A stretch of 44,027 nucleotides of DNA from Lachnospiraceae bacterium. Lineage in GTDB: Bacteria; Bacillota; Clostridia; Lachnospirales; Lachnospiraceae. The stretch lies in contig JAFTAP010000049.1 in assembly GCA_017455525.1 (NCBI GenBank), forward strand, positions 1 through 44,027, given 5' to 3'. Positions 34,803 through 44,017 of this stretch are shown here, one piece after another; the stretch's first letter is position 1; every line of letters begins with the position of its first letter. The notes beneath the pieces are model-generated. The model was not told the DNA's origin. It searched no databases and saw only the letters and a list, made by a program, of their open reading frames with translations. Both the position numbers and the translations under genes were made by a program.

Positions 34803-36832
34803 CAGACTATCCTTTTGAAGAATTTCTCAAGGTCACGCTCGCTGAACTCAACCATCGTCGGCCTGCCGTGAGGACAGTTATATGGATTCTCTAAGGATAA
34901 AAGTTCGGTCAGAAGTTCGTCCGCTTCCATAAGCGACAGCCTGTTACCACCCTTTACGGCAGCCTTACAGGACATCTGCGCAAGCCTGTCGTTAATAACA
35001 GATACGTCTGCCGTATCTATAGTAGTCTCTGTAAGCTCATCAAGAAGTCCCATGAATATTTCCTTATTCTCAAGCTTCATGAACCCTGAGGGCACGGCAC
35101 GCAGGGCATATTCATTGCCCTCAAACTTCTCTATCTCAAATCCCAGTGATGTAAAAGCCTCAGCATATTTTTCTATTGTCTCCTCCTGTCTGCCTGTAAC
35201 CGTGATAAGCACAGGCGGATTCACATACTGCGATACCACCTTGCGATCCTTATATTCCTTAACGAATCTCTCATACATGACCTTCTCATGCGCCGCATGC
35301 TGGTCTGTCATTATCATCTTGTCTTTGTATTCTATGATCCAGTAGGTATCAAATACGCACCCTATTATATTGAAATCCGGTTTATTGGACGGCTTTATTA
35401 TCTTCTCCTCAAAAAGATCAAGCTGATCCGCTTTTATCTCCTTATGGATATCCTGCTTATTTTTTGAAGTCTCCTTCTCACCTGCAACCCCTGATTCTGA
35501 AATTCTGCTTTCGTAAAGATACTCATCTGCACCCGAAGCCTCTCTTACAAAGTCTTGTACAAAAGTATTTCCTTCAGGCGCGCTATCATTTTTAACCGCC
35601 GCAGGCTCCGTAGGGTAAAGCTCTCCGGTCTCAACGAAAAATCCTGTATTTCCAGTTCCTGCATTGTCATTATCTATATTGTTAAGCCTGTCTATTATAT
35701 CATCATAGGAGCCTGCCTTTTCCTTACCTGCAGCCGTATCCTCCGCCCTCTGCCTCTCAAAAGGCTCAGGGGCTTTCTTTTCTGTCTTATATACTTCCTT
35801 CTTATCAGGAGCAAGCTCGACCTTATTTATAAGCTCGACTCCCTTAAGCACCGCTTCCGCCGAACGCTCCACGAAATCATAAACCGTGCTTCCAAGTGAG
35901 AATTTGACCTCGGACTTCCTCGGATGCACGTTCACGTCCACCATGCCCGGATCGAGCGATAGGAACAAATATACAAAAGGAAATTTATGCTGCATGAGGA
36001 ACGGCTTATACGCAGCCTCCACAGCCTTCTCAAGAATCTTATCCGACACGGCATGACCGTTAACGAAAAATATCTCAAGGTTCCTGTTATTCCTTGCCAC
36101 GATCGGCTTTGCTATATAGCCCGCTATCGACATGCCGTTATCGGAAGCATTCACAGGCAGTATCGAATCGGAGATATCCCTGCCGTATACCCTGTAAATA
36201 TTATCCTTCACGGAACCGTTGCCTGTCGTCACAAGCTTATTGTCATTATTCACGACATACTTGAATGCAATATCAGACCGCTCTATAGCTATCTTCTGCA
36301 CGAACTCCGTAATATAGCCCGCCTCGGTCATGGCGCTCTTTAAGAACTTGCGTCTTGCAGGCACATGCAGGAAAAGATTCCTCGCTATGAAGGTAGTGCC
36401 CTCTCCAGCTCCCACCTCCTCATACGATACCTCTCTCCCGCCGTCTATCTTATAGAGCACTCCGGTAAGCCCTTCTTTAGTCTTTGTAACCATCTCAACC
36501 TGAGCGACCGCTGCGATGGTTGATAACGCCTCTCCCCTAAAGCCCAGACTTCTCACATCAAAGAGATCGTCAGCGCTTCTTATCTTGCTCGTAGCATGCG
36601 GGGTAAATGCAAGACGCACTTCATCAGCAGGTATGCCGGAGCCGTTATCCGTAACCCTTATGAAATCAATGCCCCCGCCCCTTATCTCTATGGTTATGGA
36701 ATCAGCGCCGGAATCTATTGAATTTTCCACAAGCTCCTTAACGACAGACAACGGCCTTTCAACCACCTCTCCAGCCGCTATCTTATTTATCGTCGCCTCA
36801 TCTAAAAGCTCTATCTTAGACAATGTATTCAC
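34802..36832 (-). CDS. mutL: DNA mismatch repair protein MutL (endonuclease type)
   Basis: MutL couples mismatch recognition to strand incision. The 676-aa protein has the GHKL ATPase motifs (VVKELVENSIDSGAD, DNGSGIP, RSLGFRGEALSTIAAVA), a variable linker (about 340-480) and a C-terminal domain. The endonuclease motif DQHA(x)2E(x)4E is present at about residue 508 (DQHAAHEKVMYE), with a later CPHGRP motif. This fits an organism without MutH. It overlaps mutS by 4 bp. Confidence 0.97.
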   Translation of the reverse strand: MNTLSKIELLDEATINKIAAGEVVERPLSVVKELVENSIDSGADSITIEIRGGGIDFIRVTDNGSGIPADEVRLAFTPHATSKIRSADDLFDVRSLGFRGEALSTIAAVAQVEMVTKTKEGLTGVLYKIDGGREVSYEEVGAGEGTTFIARNLFLHVPARRKFLKSAMTEAGYITEFVQKIAIERSDIAFKYVVNNDNKLVTTGNGSVKDNIYRVYGRDISDSILPVNASDNGMSIAGYIAKPIVARNNRNLEIFFVNGHAVSDKILEKAVEAAYKPFLMQHKFPFVYLFLSLDPGMVDVNVHPRKSEVKFSLGSTVYDFVERSAEAVLKGVELINKVELAPDKKEVYKTEKKAPEPFERQRAEDTAAGKEKAGSYDDIIDRLNNIDNDNAGTGNTGFFVETGELYPTEPAAVKNDSAPEGNTFVQDFVREASGADEYLYESRISESGVAGEKETSKNKQDIHKEIKADQLDLFEEKIIKPSNKPDFNIIGCVFDTYWIIEYKDKMIMTDQHAAHEKVMYERFVKEYKDRKVVSQYVNPPVLITVTGRQEETIEKYAEAFTSLGFEIEKFEGNEYALRAVPSGFMKLENKEIFMGLLDELTETTIDTADVSVINDRLAQMSCKAAVKGGNRLSLMEADELLTELLSLENPYNCPHGRPTMVEFSERDLEKFFKRIV

Positions 36833-39477
36833 ACCCCCAACGCCTTATTATGCAGATTATAAAGCGTATTCATAGCGTCAAGCGGCGTCATCATGTCAAG
36901 CTTTAGGTTCCTGAGCTCCGTCATGATGTCACTGTCCTGCTCCATGTCAAAGAGCGAAATCTGTCCCCTGTCAAGCTCGTCAGGCTCATGCTTCTTCTTT
37001 GAGGCAGCGATATCGCTCACTCTGCCTGTTATGTCATTTCCCGCAAGCTCTCCCGCTATCTCCTGAGCCCTTTTGATCACGACTTCAGGCACGCCCGCAA
37101 GATGCGCCACATGGATGCCGTAGGACCTGTCCGCTCCGCCCCGCACGACCTTCCTTAAGAAAACCACGTTATCTCCCGCTTCCTTCACTGCGAAGCAGTA
37201 GTTCTTCGCTCCCTCGACCTTGCCCTCAAGCTCCGTAAGCTCGTGATAATGCGTGGCAAATAATGTCTTTGCCCCGCACTTCCTCTTATCACTGATATAC
37301 TCGACTACAGACCATGCTATGGCAAGTCCGTCATAAGTAGATGTCCCTCTGCCTATCTCGTCAAGGATAAGAAGCGAATCCTTCGTGGCGTTCCTTAGGA
37401 TATTAGCTACCTCGGTCATCTCCACCATGAAGGTTGACTGTCCCGAAGCAAGATCGTCAGACGCTCCCACCCTCGTGAATATCCTGTCTATGATACAGAT
37501 ATCCGCGCTCTCACAGGGAACAAAAGAGCCCATGTGCGCCATAAGCGCGATAAGCGCCGTAAGCCTCATATAAGTGGACTTTCCCGCCATATTAGGTCCG
37601 GTGATAATAGAAATCCTGTCCTTATCGGAATCAAGATACACATCGTTTGCTATGAAGCCTCCGTCCTTAAGCATCCGCTCCACGACCGGATGCCTGCCCT
37701 TCTTTATGTCTATGACGCCTTTTTTATTTATCTTAGGTCTTACAAATCCGTTATGCTCCGCAACATAAGAGAGCGAGCACAGTACGTCTATATAGGCTAT
37801 AGCTCTCGCCGTATCCTGAAGCCGCCCTATATTGTCAGCAAGCTTATTCCTTACCTCTATGAAAAGCTCCCGCTCCAAAGCGATAAGCCTCTCCTCGGAA
37901 TTAAGGATCTTATCCTCCATATCCTTAAGCTCCGCCGTCGTATACCTCTCTCCGCCGGTAAGCGTCTGCTTCCTTATGAAGTAGTCCGGAACCATCGAAA
38001 GGAATGAATTCGTAACCTCGAAATAATAACCGAAGACCTTATTGAATTTTATCCTGAGGTTTTTTATTCCTGTGCTCTCGCGGGTTTTCGCTTCAAGCTC
38101 CATGAGCCATTCCTTGCCCTCGGTCTTAGCCTTCCTGTATTCGTCAGCATCCTTGGAATAACCCTCCCTTATGATGCCTCCTTCATGGATAGTGACAGGC
38201 GGTTCATCACAGATTGCTTCGGAAATAAGCTCATACATATCATCAAGCGGATCAATGCTTTCAAAGAGTTCCCTGATAAGCTTGGATTCAAAACCGAAGG
38301 TCAGCTCTTTTATAGGCTTTAGCATGGAAAGTGAAGACCTAAGCGCTACTATGTCTCTGGGATTTGCCGTTCCGAATGAGACCTTTCCCATAAGACGCTC
38401 TATGTCATATACGGTATTTAAATATTCCCTTATCTCATCCCTGTCAGCAATGCTGTCCGATAATTCGGACACTGCGTCAAGCCTGTCCTCAATCTTTTCC
38501 TTATCAATCAAGGGCTGCTCCATGAACTGCCTTAACCGTCTCGCTCCCATGGCAGTCCTTGTCTTATCAAGTATCCAGATAAGAGAGCCTCTCTTCTCCT
38601 TCTCACGAAGCGTTGCCGTAAGCTCCAGATTACGCCTTGTGGAGCTGTCTATGAGCATGCAGTCACGGCTCTGCAATATGTTTATGCGTACTATATTGCT
38701 TAAGTCGTTTTTCTGTGTCTCCGTAAGATAAATGAGCATCGCCCCTGCAGCTATAGTTCCCTGCGGCATATCGTGAAGACCGAGTCCGTCTATATGCGAT
38801 ACCTTGAAATGTCCTGTTATCGTTTTCGATGCGTTTTCTTCATCAAAATACCTTCCGGGCAGCGAATTAACCTGTATGTGCTGCATAGACCTAAGCTCGT
38901 CCGCATCGACTCCCGACATAAAAAAAGCCTCGTTGCATATTATTTCCTTAGGCGCAAAACGCATTATCTCATCCCTTAGGCTCTTTGCGTCCTTTATCTC
39001 CGTCACGGCGAATTCACCCGTAGTCACATCCGCAATAGCGGCTCCGAAGGGATAAGAGGAATAAAATATGCTCATGATATATGAATTAGCCGAGCTGTCC
39101 ATCTCGGATATGCTCGTATTCGTGCCGGGAGTGACTATCCTTATGACGCCTCTCTTAACTATGCCCTTCGCCTCGTCAGGATCTTCAAGCTGCTCGCAGA
39201 TAGCGACCTTATAGCCCTTATCCACAAGCCTTGTCATATATGACTCATAAGCATGGAAAGGTATGCCGCACATCGGAGCTCTTTCCTCCAGACCACAGGC
39301 TCTGCCCGTTAGCGTTATCTCTAATACTCTCGACACCTCCACGGCATCGTCAAAGAACATCTCGTAAAAATCGCCCAGACGATAAAAAAGGATGCAGTCG
39401 GGATATTCCTCCTTCACGGAGAGATAATGCTGCATCATCGGACTGACTTTACTTTTATCAACCTCAGCATATGTCAT
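36829..39477 (-). CDS. mutS: DNA mismatch repair protein MutS
   Basis: MutS recognises mismatches and small loops. The 882-aa protein begins with the mismatch-recognition domain, with Phe-x-Glu in RLGDFYEMFFDDA. The clamp and lever domains follow, then the ATPase with Walker A TGPNMAGKSTYMR near residue 626, Walker B LLILDEIGRGTSTYDG and the helix-turn-helix C-terminus. It is the first gene of a mutS-mutL-miaA-ynbB operon with 1-8 bp overlaps. The first six codons before the canonical start could be extra, but the ATG at 39477 is the only ATG in reach. Confidence 0.98.
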   Translation of the reverse strand: MTYAEVDKSKVSPMMQHYLSVKEEYPDCILFYRLGDFYEMFFDDAVEVSRVLEITLTGRACGLEERAPMCGIPFHAYESYMTRLVDKGYKVAICEQLEDPDEAKGIVKRGVIRIVTPGTNTSISEMDSSANSYIMSIFYSSYPFGAAIADVTTGEFAVTEIKDAKSLRDEIMRFAPKEIICNEAFFMSGVDADELRSMQHIQVNSLPGRYFDEENASKTITGHFKVSHIDGLGLHDMPQGTIAAGAMLIYLTETQKNDLSNIVRINILQSRDCMLIDSSTRRNLELTATLREKEKRGSLIWILDKTRTAMGARRLRQFMEQPLIDKEKIEDRLDAVSELSDSIADRDEIREYLNTVYDIERLMGKVSFGTANPRDIVALRSSLSMLKPIKELTFGFESKLIRELFESIDPLDDMYELISEAICDEPPVTIHEGGIIREGYSKDADEYRKAKTEGKEWLMELEAKTRESTGIKNLRIKFNKVFGYYFEVTNSFLSMVPDYFIRKQTLTGGERYTTAELKDMEDKILNSEERLIALERELFIEVRNKLADNIGRLQDTARAIAYIDVLCSLSYVAEHNGFVRPKINKKGVIDIKKGRHPVVERMLKDGGFIANDVYLDSDKDRISIITGPNMAGKSTYMRLTALIALMAHMGSFVPCESADICIIDRIFTRVGASDDLASGQSTFMVEMTEVANILRNATKDSLLILDEIGRGTSTYDGLAIAWSVVEYISDKRKCGAKTLFATHYHELTELEGKVEGAKNYCFAVKEAGDNVVFLRKVVRGGADRSYGIHVAHLAGVPEVVIKRAQEIAGELAGNDITGRVSDIAASKKKHEPDELDRGQISLFDMEQDSDIMTELRNLKLDMMTPLDAMNTLYNLHNKALGV

Positions 39478-39523
39478 AACTCGAACAGTTTACCACATTA
39501 TGGATATTTTTTACAGTTATTGG

Positions 39524-39529
39524 TATAAT
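39524..39529 (+). promoter_or_regulatory. Extended -10 of the small gene at 39663
   Basis: TGG-TATAAT (39521-39529) on the plus strand is a consensus extended -10. It implies a start near 39536 and a leader of about 127 nt holding two strong hairpins. The -35 region (TGGATA at 39501) is weak. Confidence 0.5.
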
Positions 39530-39549
39530 TTATAGTAAGCGAGCAAAGC

Positions 39550-39633
39550 AATTGCGGATTGAGCTTGCTCAAAGCCGCAATTATTCTGCGAGCGGGGATA
39601 TCGTAAACGAAATTATTTATTTCGTTTACGATA
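39550..39633 (+). repeat. Two hairpins in the leader of the small gene
   Basis: Hairpin 1 (39550-39582) pairs AATTGCGG with CCGCAATT and an inner TTGAGC with GCTCAA. Hairpin 2 has a perfect 15-bp stem, arms 39599-39613 and 39619-39633 (TATCGTAAACGAAAT), with a 5-base loop. Neither is followed by a T-run, so they are not simple terminators. Confidence 0.7.
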
Positions 39634-39662
39634 AGAAAAGTATTTCAGAAAGGAGCTTTGCC

Positions 39663-39836
39663 ATGACACCACAGGAAATGGAATATATGGAAATAGAAAA
39701 CTACTCCAGACTGCAAAGGATAAAAAAAGATAACGGAGGCCATGACAATCCTGCATTGGATTATGAAATCAGTGTTTCAACCGCAAAATTATCAGCACTG
39801 GGAGTGAACGTAGAAAATATAACAATGAATAAATAA
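39663..39836 (+). CDS. Small hypothetical protein, 57 aa
   Basis: I do not recognise a named family. The ATG at 39663 has AAAGGAG 7 nt upstream, a good ribosome site; an in-frame TTG at 39552 lies inside hairpin 1 and is unlikely. The product is soluble and charged, with a helical N-terminal half (PQEMEYMEIENYSRLQRIKK) and a DNPALDYEI turn. The promoter, the ribosome site and a downstream terminator all support a real gene. It is divergent from mutS and converges on a chemotaxis receptor. Confidence 0.72.
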   Translation: MTPQEMEYMEIENYSRLQRIKKDNGGHDNPALDYEISVSTAKLSALGVNVENITMNK

Positions 39837-39886
39837 AGTTAAGGAGCAGGACATTTCAGCCCTGCTCCCTTTATGTTTTAACTTTA
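39835..39886. terminator. Bidirectional terminator between small gene and MCP
   Basis: GGAGCAGG (39843-39850) and CCTGCTCC (39861-39868) form a GC stem extended by AAAGTTAA and TTAACTTT at the outer ends, with a T-rich tail TTTATGTTTT on the plus side. It lies between two converging stops and can serve both strands. Confidence 0.72.
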
Positions 39887-41608
39887 GTCAAGCTGGAAGC
39901 GGCTCACTATGGACTTCATGTTCTCGGAGCACTTCTCGGTCTCGTCAACTATCTGCTCTGTATCGGCGGTAAGAGAGACAATGTCGGTAGTCTTATTCGC
40001 TACGTCAGTAACTCCCTTAGCAGACTCGCCAATAGTCGAGTTGATGCCTGAAATAGAATCCGATACATCTCCTATCGAACCTGAAAGGTCTGCGACAGCC
40101 TGATGAATGGAAGTCATGTTCTCCTCGAAATCGCTTGCGTCTGAAGCGTAACCCTCTGCCATCTCATCAAACTTAGCATAATCAGCCATCGCATTGTTAT
40201 CAATGAAGTCAAGCGTCTTGGTCAGGCAGCCGCTCATGTTATTAACAGATGTATGAACCTCTGCAACTATGTCATTAATTCCGTTTACGGTATCAGACGA
40301 CTGCGTAGCAAGATGTCCTATCTCCTCAGCAACTACTGCAAAGCCTCTGCCTGCCTCTCCGGCGCGCGCCGCCTCAATGGATGCGTTGAGCGCAAGCAGA
40401 TTCGTCTGACTCGCTATGCTTCTTATTTGCTCCGTAAGCTCATTTATCTTATCCACAGCCTTGCTCTGCTCTATAGCCTCGTCAGACTGTCTCTTCACAT
40501 CCTCGAAGATAGACTTCGCCGTGCTGATCGACGACTGTACGTCACGCCTTATGCCCTCTGCCTTATTCTTGATCTCAACCGCATGCTGCGCACCCTGCTC
40601 GGAGAGCTCATTGATCTGATTAGCGTTCTGAACCATAGTTGTGACATTGGCATTTATAGCATCGGTAGAATCCGCAGCCTCCTGCATTCCCGCAGCAAGC
40701 TCCTGTGACGTAGCGGAGTTATCCGCCGAATTATCATTAAGCTTTACAGTAGTATCCTTTAGCTGATTTATGATATCAGACAGATGCTCCTCCGAGCCTC
40801 CTATCTCACCTACAACGGTACGAAGAACCTTACGAAGAGAGCCTATGTCCCTGCCTATGATACCGATCTCATCCCGTCTGTATACGACCTTCTGTGACTT
40901 ATCATTGTGCCTTAGGTCAAGCCTTGCGGAATCCTCAAGTATCTCTGTCAGAACACCAATCGGCCGCAGAAGCGTCTTAGCGGCAAATGCCATTATCACG
41001 GCAAGGATCACAAAAGCGACGACTATGATTATAATAGCTTTAAGCGTAGTGTTATTTATAGGAGTATATATATCATCCTCGTCCACAGTTATGATAAGTA
41101 TGTTCTTAGACATCGGCTGAATATAATATGCCGCATACTTCATTGCGCCCTTGAATTCATATTCTATAACTCCCGGCTCAGGCACGGCTCCTGTCTTTAA
41201 TTGCTCCAAAAGGCTCTTGACTGCCGCATTCTCCACGGGCTGACCTATCTTCTCAGGCGTAGGGTGATATAGCATTACTCCTTCATGATTCACCGCATAG
41301 GCATAACTCGTGCTGCAGTGTTCAAGCTTTATACCCCCTATCAGTCCCTCAAGAATAGACGGATTAGCATTTATCTGAACTTCTTTGGCATCCATCAGAT
41401 CTCCGCCTATCTTAGTCATCGTCAGCAGGTCATTCTTCACCGTGTCCTTATAGTTAGCCCTGAACTCCACGACATTAACGATCTCTGCGACTATCGCTAT
41501 GCAGAGCATCGCAATTACGACACCCATAACAACAAGAGTCGCTAAAGATTTGAAACCGTGAAGCTGCTGCTCCTGTCCATCCGCCGATACATTTTTCTTC
41601 TTAGCCAT
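39884..41608 (-). CDS. Methyl-accepting chemotaxis protein with Cache sensor
   Basis: The 574-aa receptor has a membrane helix at about 22-46 and an extracellular Cache-type sensor at about 50-195 ([25 protein letters not shown]). It continues with a second helix (about 205-230), a HAMP linker and a signalling coiled coil. The CheA/CheW tip reads [21 protein letters not shown] then [18 protein letters not shown]. Cache domains usually bind small organic ligands such as amino acids or carboxylates; the ligand here is unknown. I chose the ATG at 41608 (MAKKKNV); the earlier in-frame start at 41650 adds a hydrophobic 14-residue stub without support. Confidence 0.93.
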   Translation of the reverse strand: MAKKKNVSADGQEQQLHGFKSLATLVVMGVVIAMLCIAIVAEIVNVVEFRANYKDTVKNDLLTMTKIGGDLMDAKEVQINANPSILEGLIGGIKLEHCSTSYAYAVNHEGVMLYHPTPEKIGQPVENAAVKSLLEQLKTGAVPEPGVIEYEFKGAMKYAAYYIQPMSKNILIITVDEDDIYTPINNTTLKAIIIIVVAFVILAVIMAFAAKTLLRPIGVLTEILEDSARLDLRHNDKSQKVVYRRDEIGIIGRDIGSLRKVLRTVVGEIGGSEEHLSDIINQLKDTTVKLNDNSADNSATSQELAAGMQEAADSTDAINANVTTMVQNANQINELSEQGAQHAVEIKNKAEGIRRDVQSSISTAKSIFEDVKRQSDEAIEQSKAVDKINELTEQIRSIASQTNLLALNASIEAARAGEAGRGFAVVAEEIGHLATQSSDTVNGINDIVAEVHTSVNNMSGCLTKTLDFIDNNAMADYAKFDEMAEGYASDASDFEENMTSIHQAVADLSGSIGDVSDSISGINSTIGESAKGVTDVANKTTDIVSLTADTEQIVDETEKCSENMKSIVSRFQLD

Positions 41609-41681
41609 TTTAAAAATACCCCCGAAAACAAAAATAAAACTACCACCCACCTAAACAAGGCAGATAAGCCAAAGCCTCCCC

Positions 41682-41803
41682 GGAATGCTGATGCGCATAG
41701 CGCTCCGATGCCAGACGCACATAGTGCGTCTAAACGGCATTCTAAATATGCCAAAGGGCATATTTAGCAAAGCGCATCCGTAAGACAGCCACTGGCTGTC
41801 TTA
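41682..41803. repeat. Palindrome cluster at the end of miaB
   Basis: Three perfect hairpins lie within 91 bp: AGACGCAC/GTGCGTCT (41713-41731), TAAATATGCC/GGCATATTTA (41743-41766) and TAAGACAGCC/GGCTGTCTTA (41781-41803). Longer pairings GATGCGC/GCGCATC (41690-41696 with 41772-41778) enclose two of them. The second contains the miaB stop codon, and the third encodes part of its last residues. Confidence 0.7.
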
Positions 41804-43203
41804 CTATTATAGTAAAATCCCATACATTCATCAAGTGACACATTCACGAAATCGCCTAATGAAAATCCCATCTTCGGGAAATGCACGACATTATTCTGCG
41901 AGATGCGTCCCGTGTACCTTGAAGCATCCTTCTCGTCCTCGCCTTCGATAAGAACTTCCATGACTCTGCCCTCAAATCTCCCCGCCTGCTCCTTGGAAAT
42001 TCTCTGCACCGTGCTCAATACCCTGTCAAAATTCTCCTGCACGAAAGCCTTATCAAGCTGCTTCATCTTAGCCGCAGGCGTGCCTGTACGGGGCGAATAC
42101 TCAAATGTAAAGGCTCCGTCAAACCTCACCTGCTCTATGACATCTATCGTATCATCCACATCAGCCGCAGTCTCCCCCGGAAAGCCCACGATGATGTCCG
42201 ATGTAATGGACACATCGGGTATCTCTTCTCTTATTTTCAAAGCAAGCTTTATATACTGCTCCTTGGTATAATGCCTGTTCATATCCTTTAATATACGGTC
42301 GGACCCTGACTGCAGGGGCAGATGGATATGCCTCGCTATTTTTTTATTCTCCGCTATCACCTGTATAAGCTCAGGCGAAAGATCCTTCGGATGCGAAGTC
42401 ATGAACCTTACCCGCCCTATGCCGTCAACCTTAGCGATTTCAGACAGCAATTCCGCAAAGGTCACCTTAGTATCAAGTCCCTTACCGTAAGAATTCACAT
42501 TCTGTCCGAGAAGCATCACCTCTACGACGCCGTCTGCTGCAGCCTTCTCAGCCTCTCTTATTATCTCCTTCGGATCACGGCTTCTCTCCCTGCCCCGCAC
42601 ATAAGGCACGATGCAATAAGAACAGAAATTGTCACAGCCGTACATGATATTGATTCCGGTCTTGAAGGAATATTTTCTCCGTGTTGGCAAGTCCTCTACG
42701 ATCTCATCCGTATCCTTCCATATATCGATTATCTGTGAATTACCGGTAAGCCTTGTATATAGCAGCTCCGGGAACTTGAATATATTATGCGTGCCGAATA
42801 ATACGTCAACGTATGGATAACTTTTTCTTATCTTATCCACGACATGCTCCTCCTGCATCATGCAGCCGCAAAGGGCTATGAGCATGTCCTTATTCTTCTG
42901 CTTATAGGCCTTGCATACTCCGAGCCTGCCGTAAAGCCTCTTATCCGCATTCTCCCTCACGGTGCAGGTATTGTAAATGATAATATCCGCATCCTCCTCC
43001 GATAAAGCTCTCTCATATCCCATTTCCATAAGCGAGCCCATTATCTTCTCGGAGTCGCGCTCATTCATCTGACAGCCGAAAGTACAGACAATAGCAGATA
43101 ATGGTCTGCCCGACTTCTCCGACCTTTCAGCAATTATTTCCCTGCATTTTTCAATATATTCCCGCTGTCTTGCGGATTCTTTCTCATCATTAAGTCCTGT
43201 CAT
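41764..43203 (-). CDS. miaB: tRNA-2-methylthio-N6-dimethylallyladenosine synthase
   Basis: MiaB is a radical-SAM methylthiotransferase that adds a methylthio group to i6A37, the product of MiaA. The 479-aa protein has the UPF0004 domain with three cluster Cys (TFGCQMNERDSE, NTCTVRENA, GCMMQEE), the radical-SAM motif GCDNFCSYCIVPYVRGRERSR and a C-terminal TRAM domain ending near FYYNS. The last dozen residues (KTASGCLTDALC) lie in a palindromic repeat cluster and look like a recent extension. It overlaps the cyclo-ligase gene by 4 bp. Confidence 0.96.
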   Translation of the reverse strand: MTGLNDEKESARQREYIEKCREIIAERSEKSGRPLSAIVCTFGCQMNERDSEKIMGSLMEMGYERALSEEDADIIIYNTCTVRENADKRLYGRLGVCKAYKQKNKDMLIALCGCMMQEEHVVDKIRKSYPYVDVLFGTHNIFKFPELLYTRLTGNSQIIDIWKDTDEIVEDLPTRRKYSFKTGINIMYGCDNFCSYCIVPYVRGRERSRDPKEIIREAEKAAADGVVEVMLLGQNVNSYGKGLDTKVTFAELLSEIAKVDGIGRVRFMTSHPKDLSPELIQVIAENKKIARHIHLPLQSGSDRILKDMNRHYTKEQYIKLALKIREEIPDVSITSDIIVGFPGETAADVDDTIDVIEQVRFDGAFTFEYSPRTGTPAAKMKQLDKAFVQENFDRVLSTVQRISKEQAGRFEGRVMEVLIEGEDEKDASRYTGRISQNNVVHFPKMGFSLGDFVNVSLDECMGFYYNSKTASGCLTDALC

Positions 43204-43778
43204 GTCCTTATTGTCTCATGCTCCGTTATTATGGTATCCATTCTTATATCCATACTTTCAGCTTCAAAGGCTCCTACTAGCTGACAGTCAAAAGCAAGGC
43301 ATAGGAAAGGAACATCTCCAATCAAAGAAAGATACCTGTCATAATATCCCTTCCCATGCCCTATCCTGTTTCCGTCCCTGCTAACAGCCACGCACGGCAC
43401 TACGATTATATCAGGTCTGTCCGTTTCTGATGTGTTTTTCCTGTCATCACCTCTGTATGGCGGTTCTTTTATTCCAAAAGCCCCGCTCTCTAAGTCATCA
43501 AGTGACTGAATTCTTAAGAAAGCCATCTCCTCATCAGAGATGACTCTCGGCAGATATACCTTTTTTCCCTCGGATAAGGCTTGTAAAATAAGTCTCTCTG
43601 TCTGCACTTCATCCTTATACCCATAATAAAGAAAAACCGTTACTGCCTTCTGCCATACGGTCTCCTCGCATAAACGGTTCATTATAGCTTCTGACGCCTG
43701 CTTCCTGTATACTTCCGAAAGCCCCCGCCTCCTCGCAAGCACTTCTTTCCTTATGTTTTCTTTTATATTCTTCTGCAT
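43200..43778 (-). CDS. 5-formyltetrahydrofolate cyclo-ligase
   Basis: This ATP-dependent enzyme recycles 5-formyl-THF to 5,10-methenyl-THF in one-carbon metabolism. The 192-aa protein has the YgfA-family motifs: FLYYGYKDEVQTE, PRVISDEEMAF, GIKEPP, PDIIVVPCVAVSRDGNRIGHGKGYYDRYL. I chose the ATG at 43778 (AGGTG 6 nt upstream) over GTG at 43787. It heads a two-gene operon with miaB. The edge repeat element ends 33 bp upstream, so its promoter overlaps or abuts that element. Confidence 0.94.
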   Translation of the reverse strand: MQKNIKENIRKEVLARRRGLSEVYRKQASEAIMNRLCEETVWQKAVTVFLYYGYKDEVQTERLILQALSEGKKVYLPRVISDEEMAFLRIQSLDDLESGAFGIKEPPYRGDDRKNTSETDRPDIIVVPCVAVSRDGNRIGHGKGYYDRYLSLIGDVPFLCLAFDCQLVGAFEAESMDIRMDTIITEHETIRT

Positions 43779-43811
43779 TAAAAACACCTATGATCAGTTC
43801 AATATAATACT

Positions 43812-44017
43812 ATGATGCTAGGGTCAAAAGGTACAAATCCGATTGTGCTTGCACAAATAGGATTTGGAGCTTGTGACCCGCCCGAACATGAGGAAGTAGC
43901 AATTTGCGTAGCAAATTAGCGGATTCCGAATGGACGGAGCATGGCGAGAGCAGCTTGCTGCGTAGCCATGCGTAAGCATCATAAACAACACAAAGGGGCT
44001 TTTGACCCCAGCATCAT
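43812..44017 (+). mobile_element. MITE-like repeat, copy B, full length
   Basis: This 206-bp element has 19-bp terminal inverted repeats with one mismatch: ATGATGCTAGGGTCAAAAG at 43812-43830 and its reverse complement at 43999-44017 (G for A at the ninth position). The first 140 bases match window positions 1-140 inverted. It holds no ORF and folds into nested hairpins. Flanks are A/T-rich; AATATA occurs on both sides (43801-43806 and 44018-44023), but five extra bases on the left make this a doubtful target duplication. Together with its flank it fills the 249 bases after the cyclo-ligase gene. Confidence 0.75.

Noticed and set aside
41542-41767. Short overlapping ORFs in the MCP-miaB gap
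   Set aside because: They lie over palindromes and the MCP start, lack ribosome sites and have low-complexity translations.
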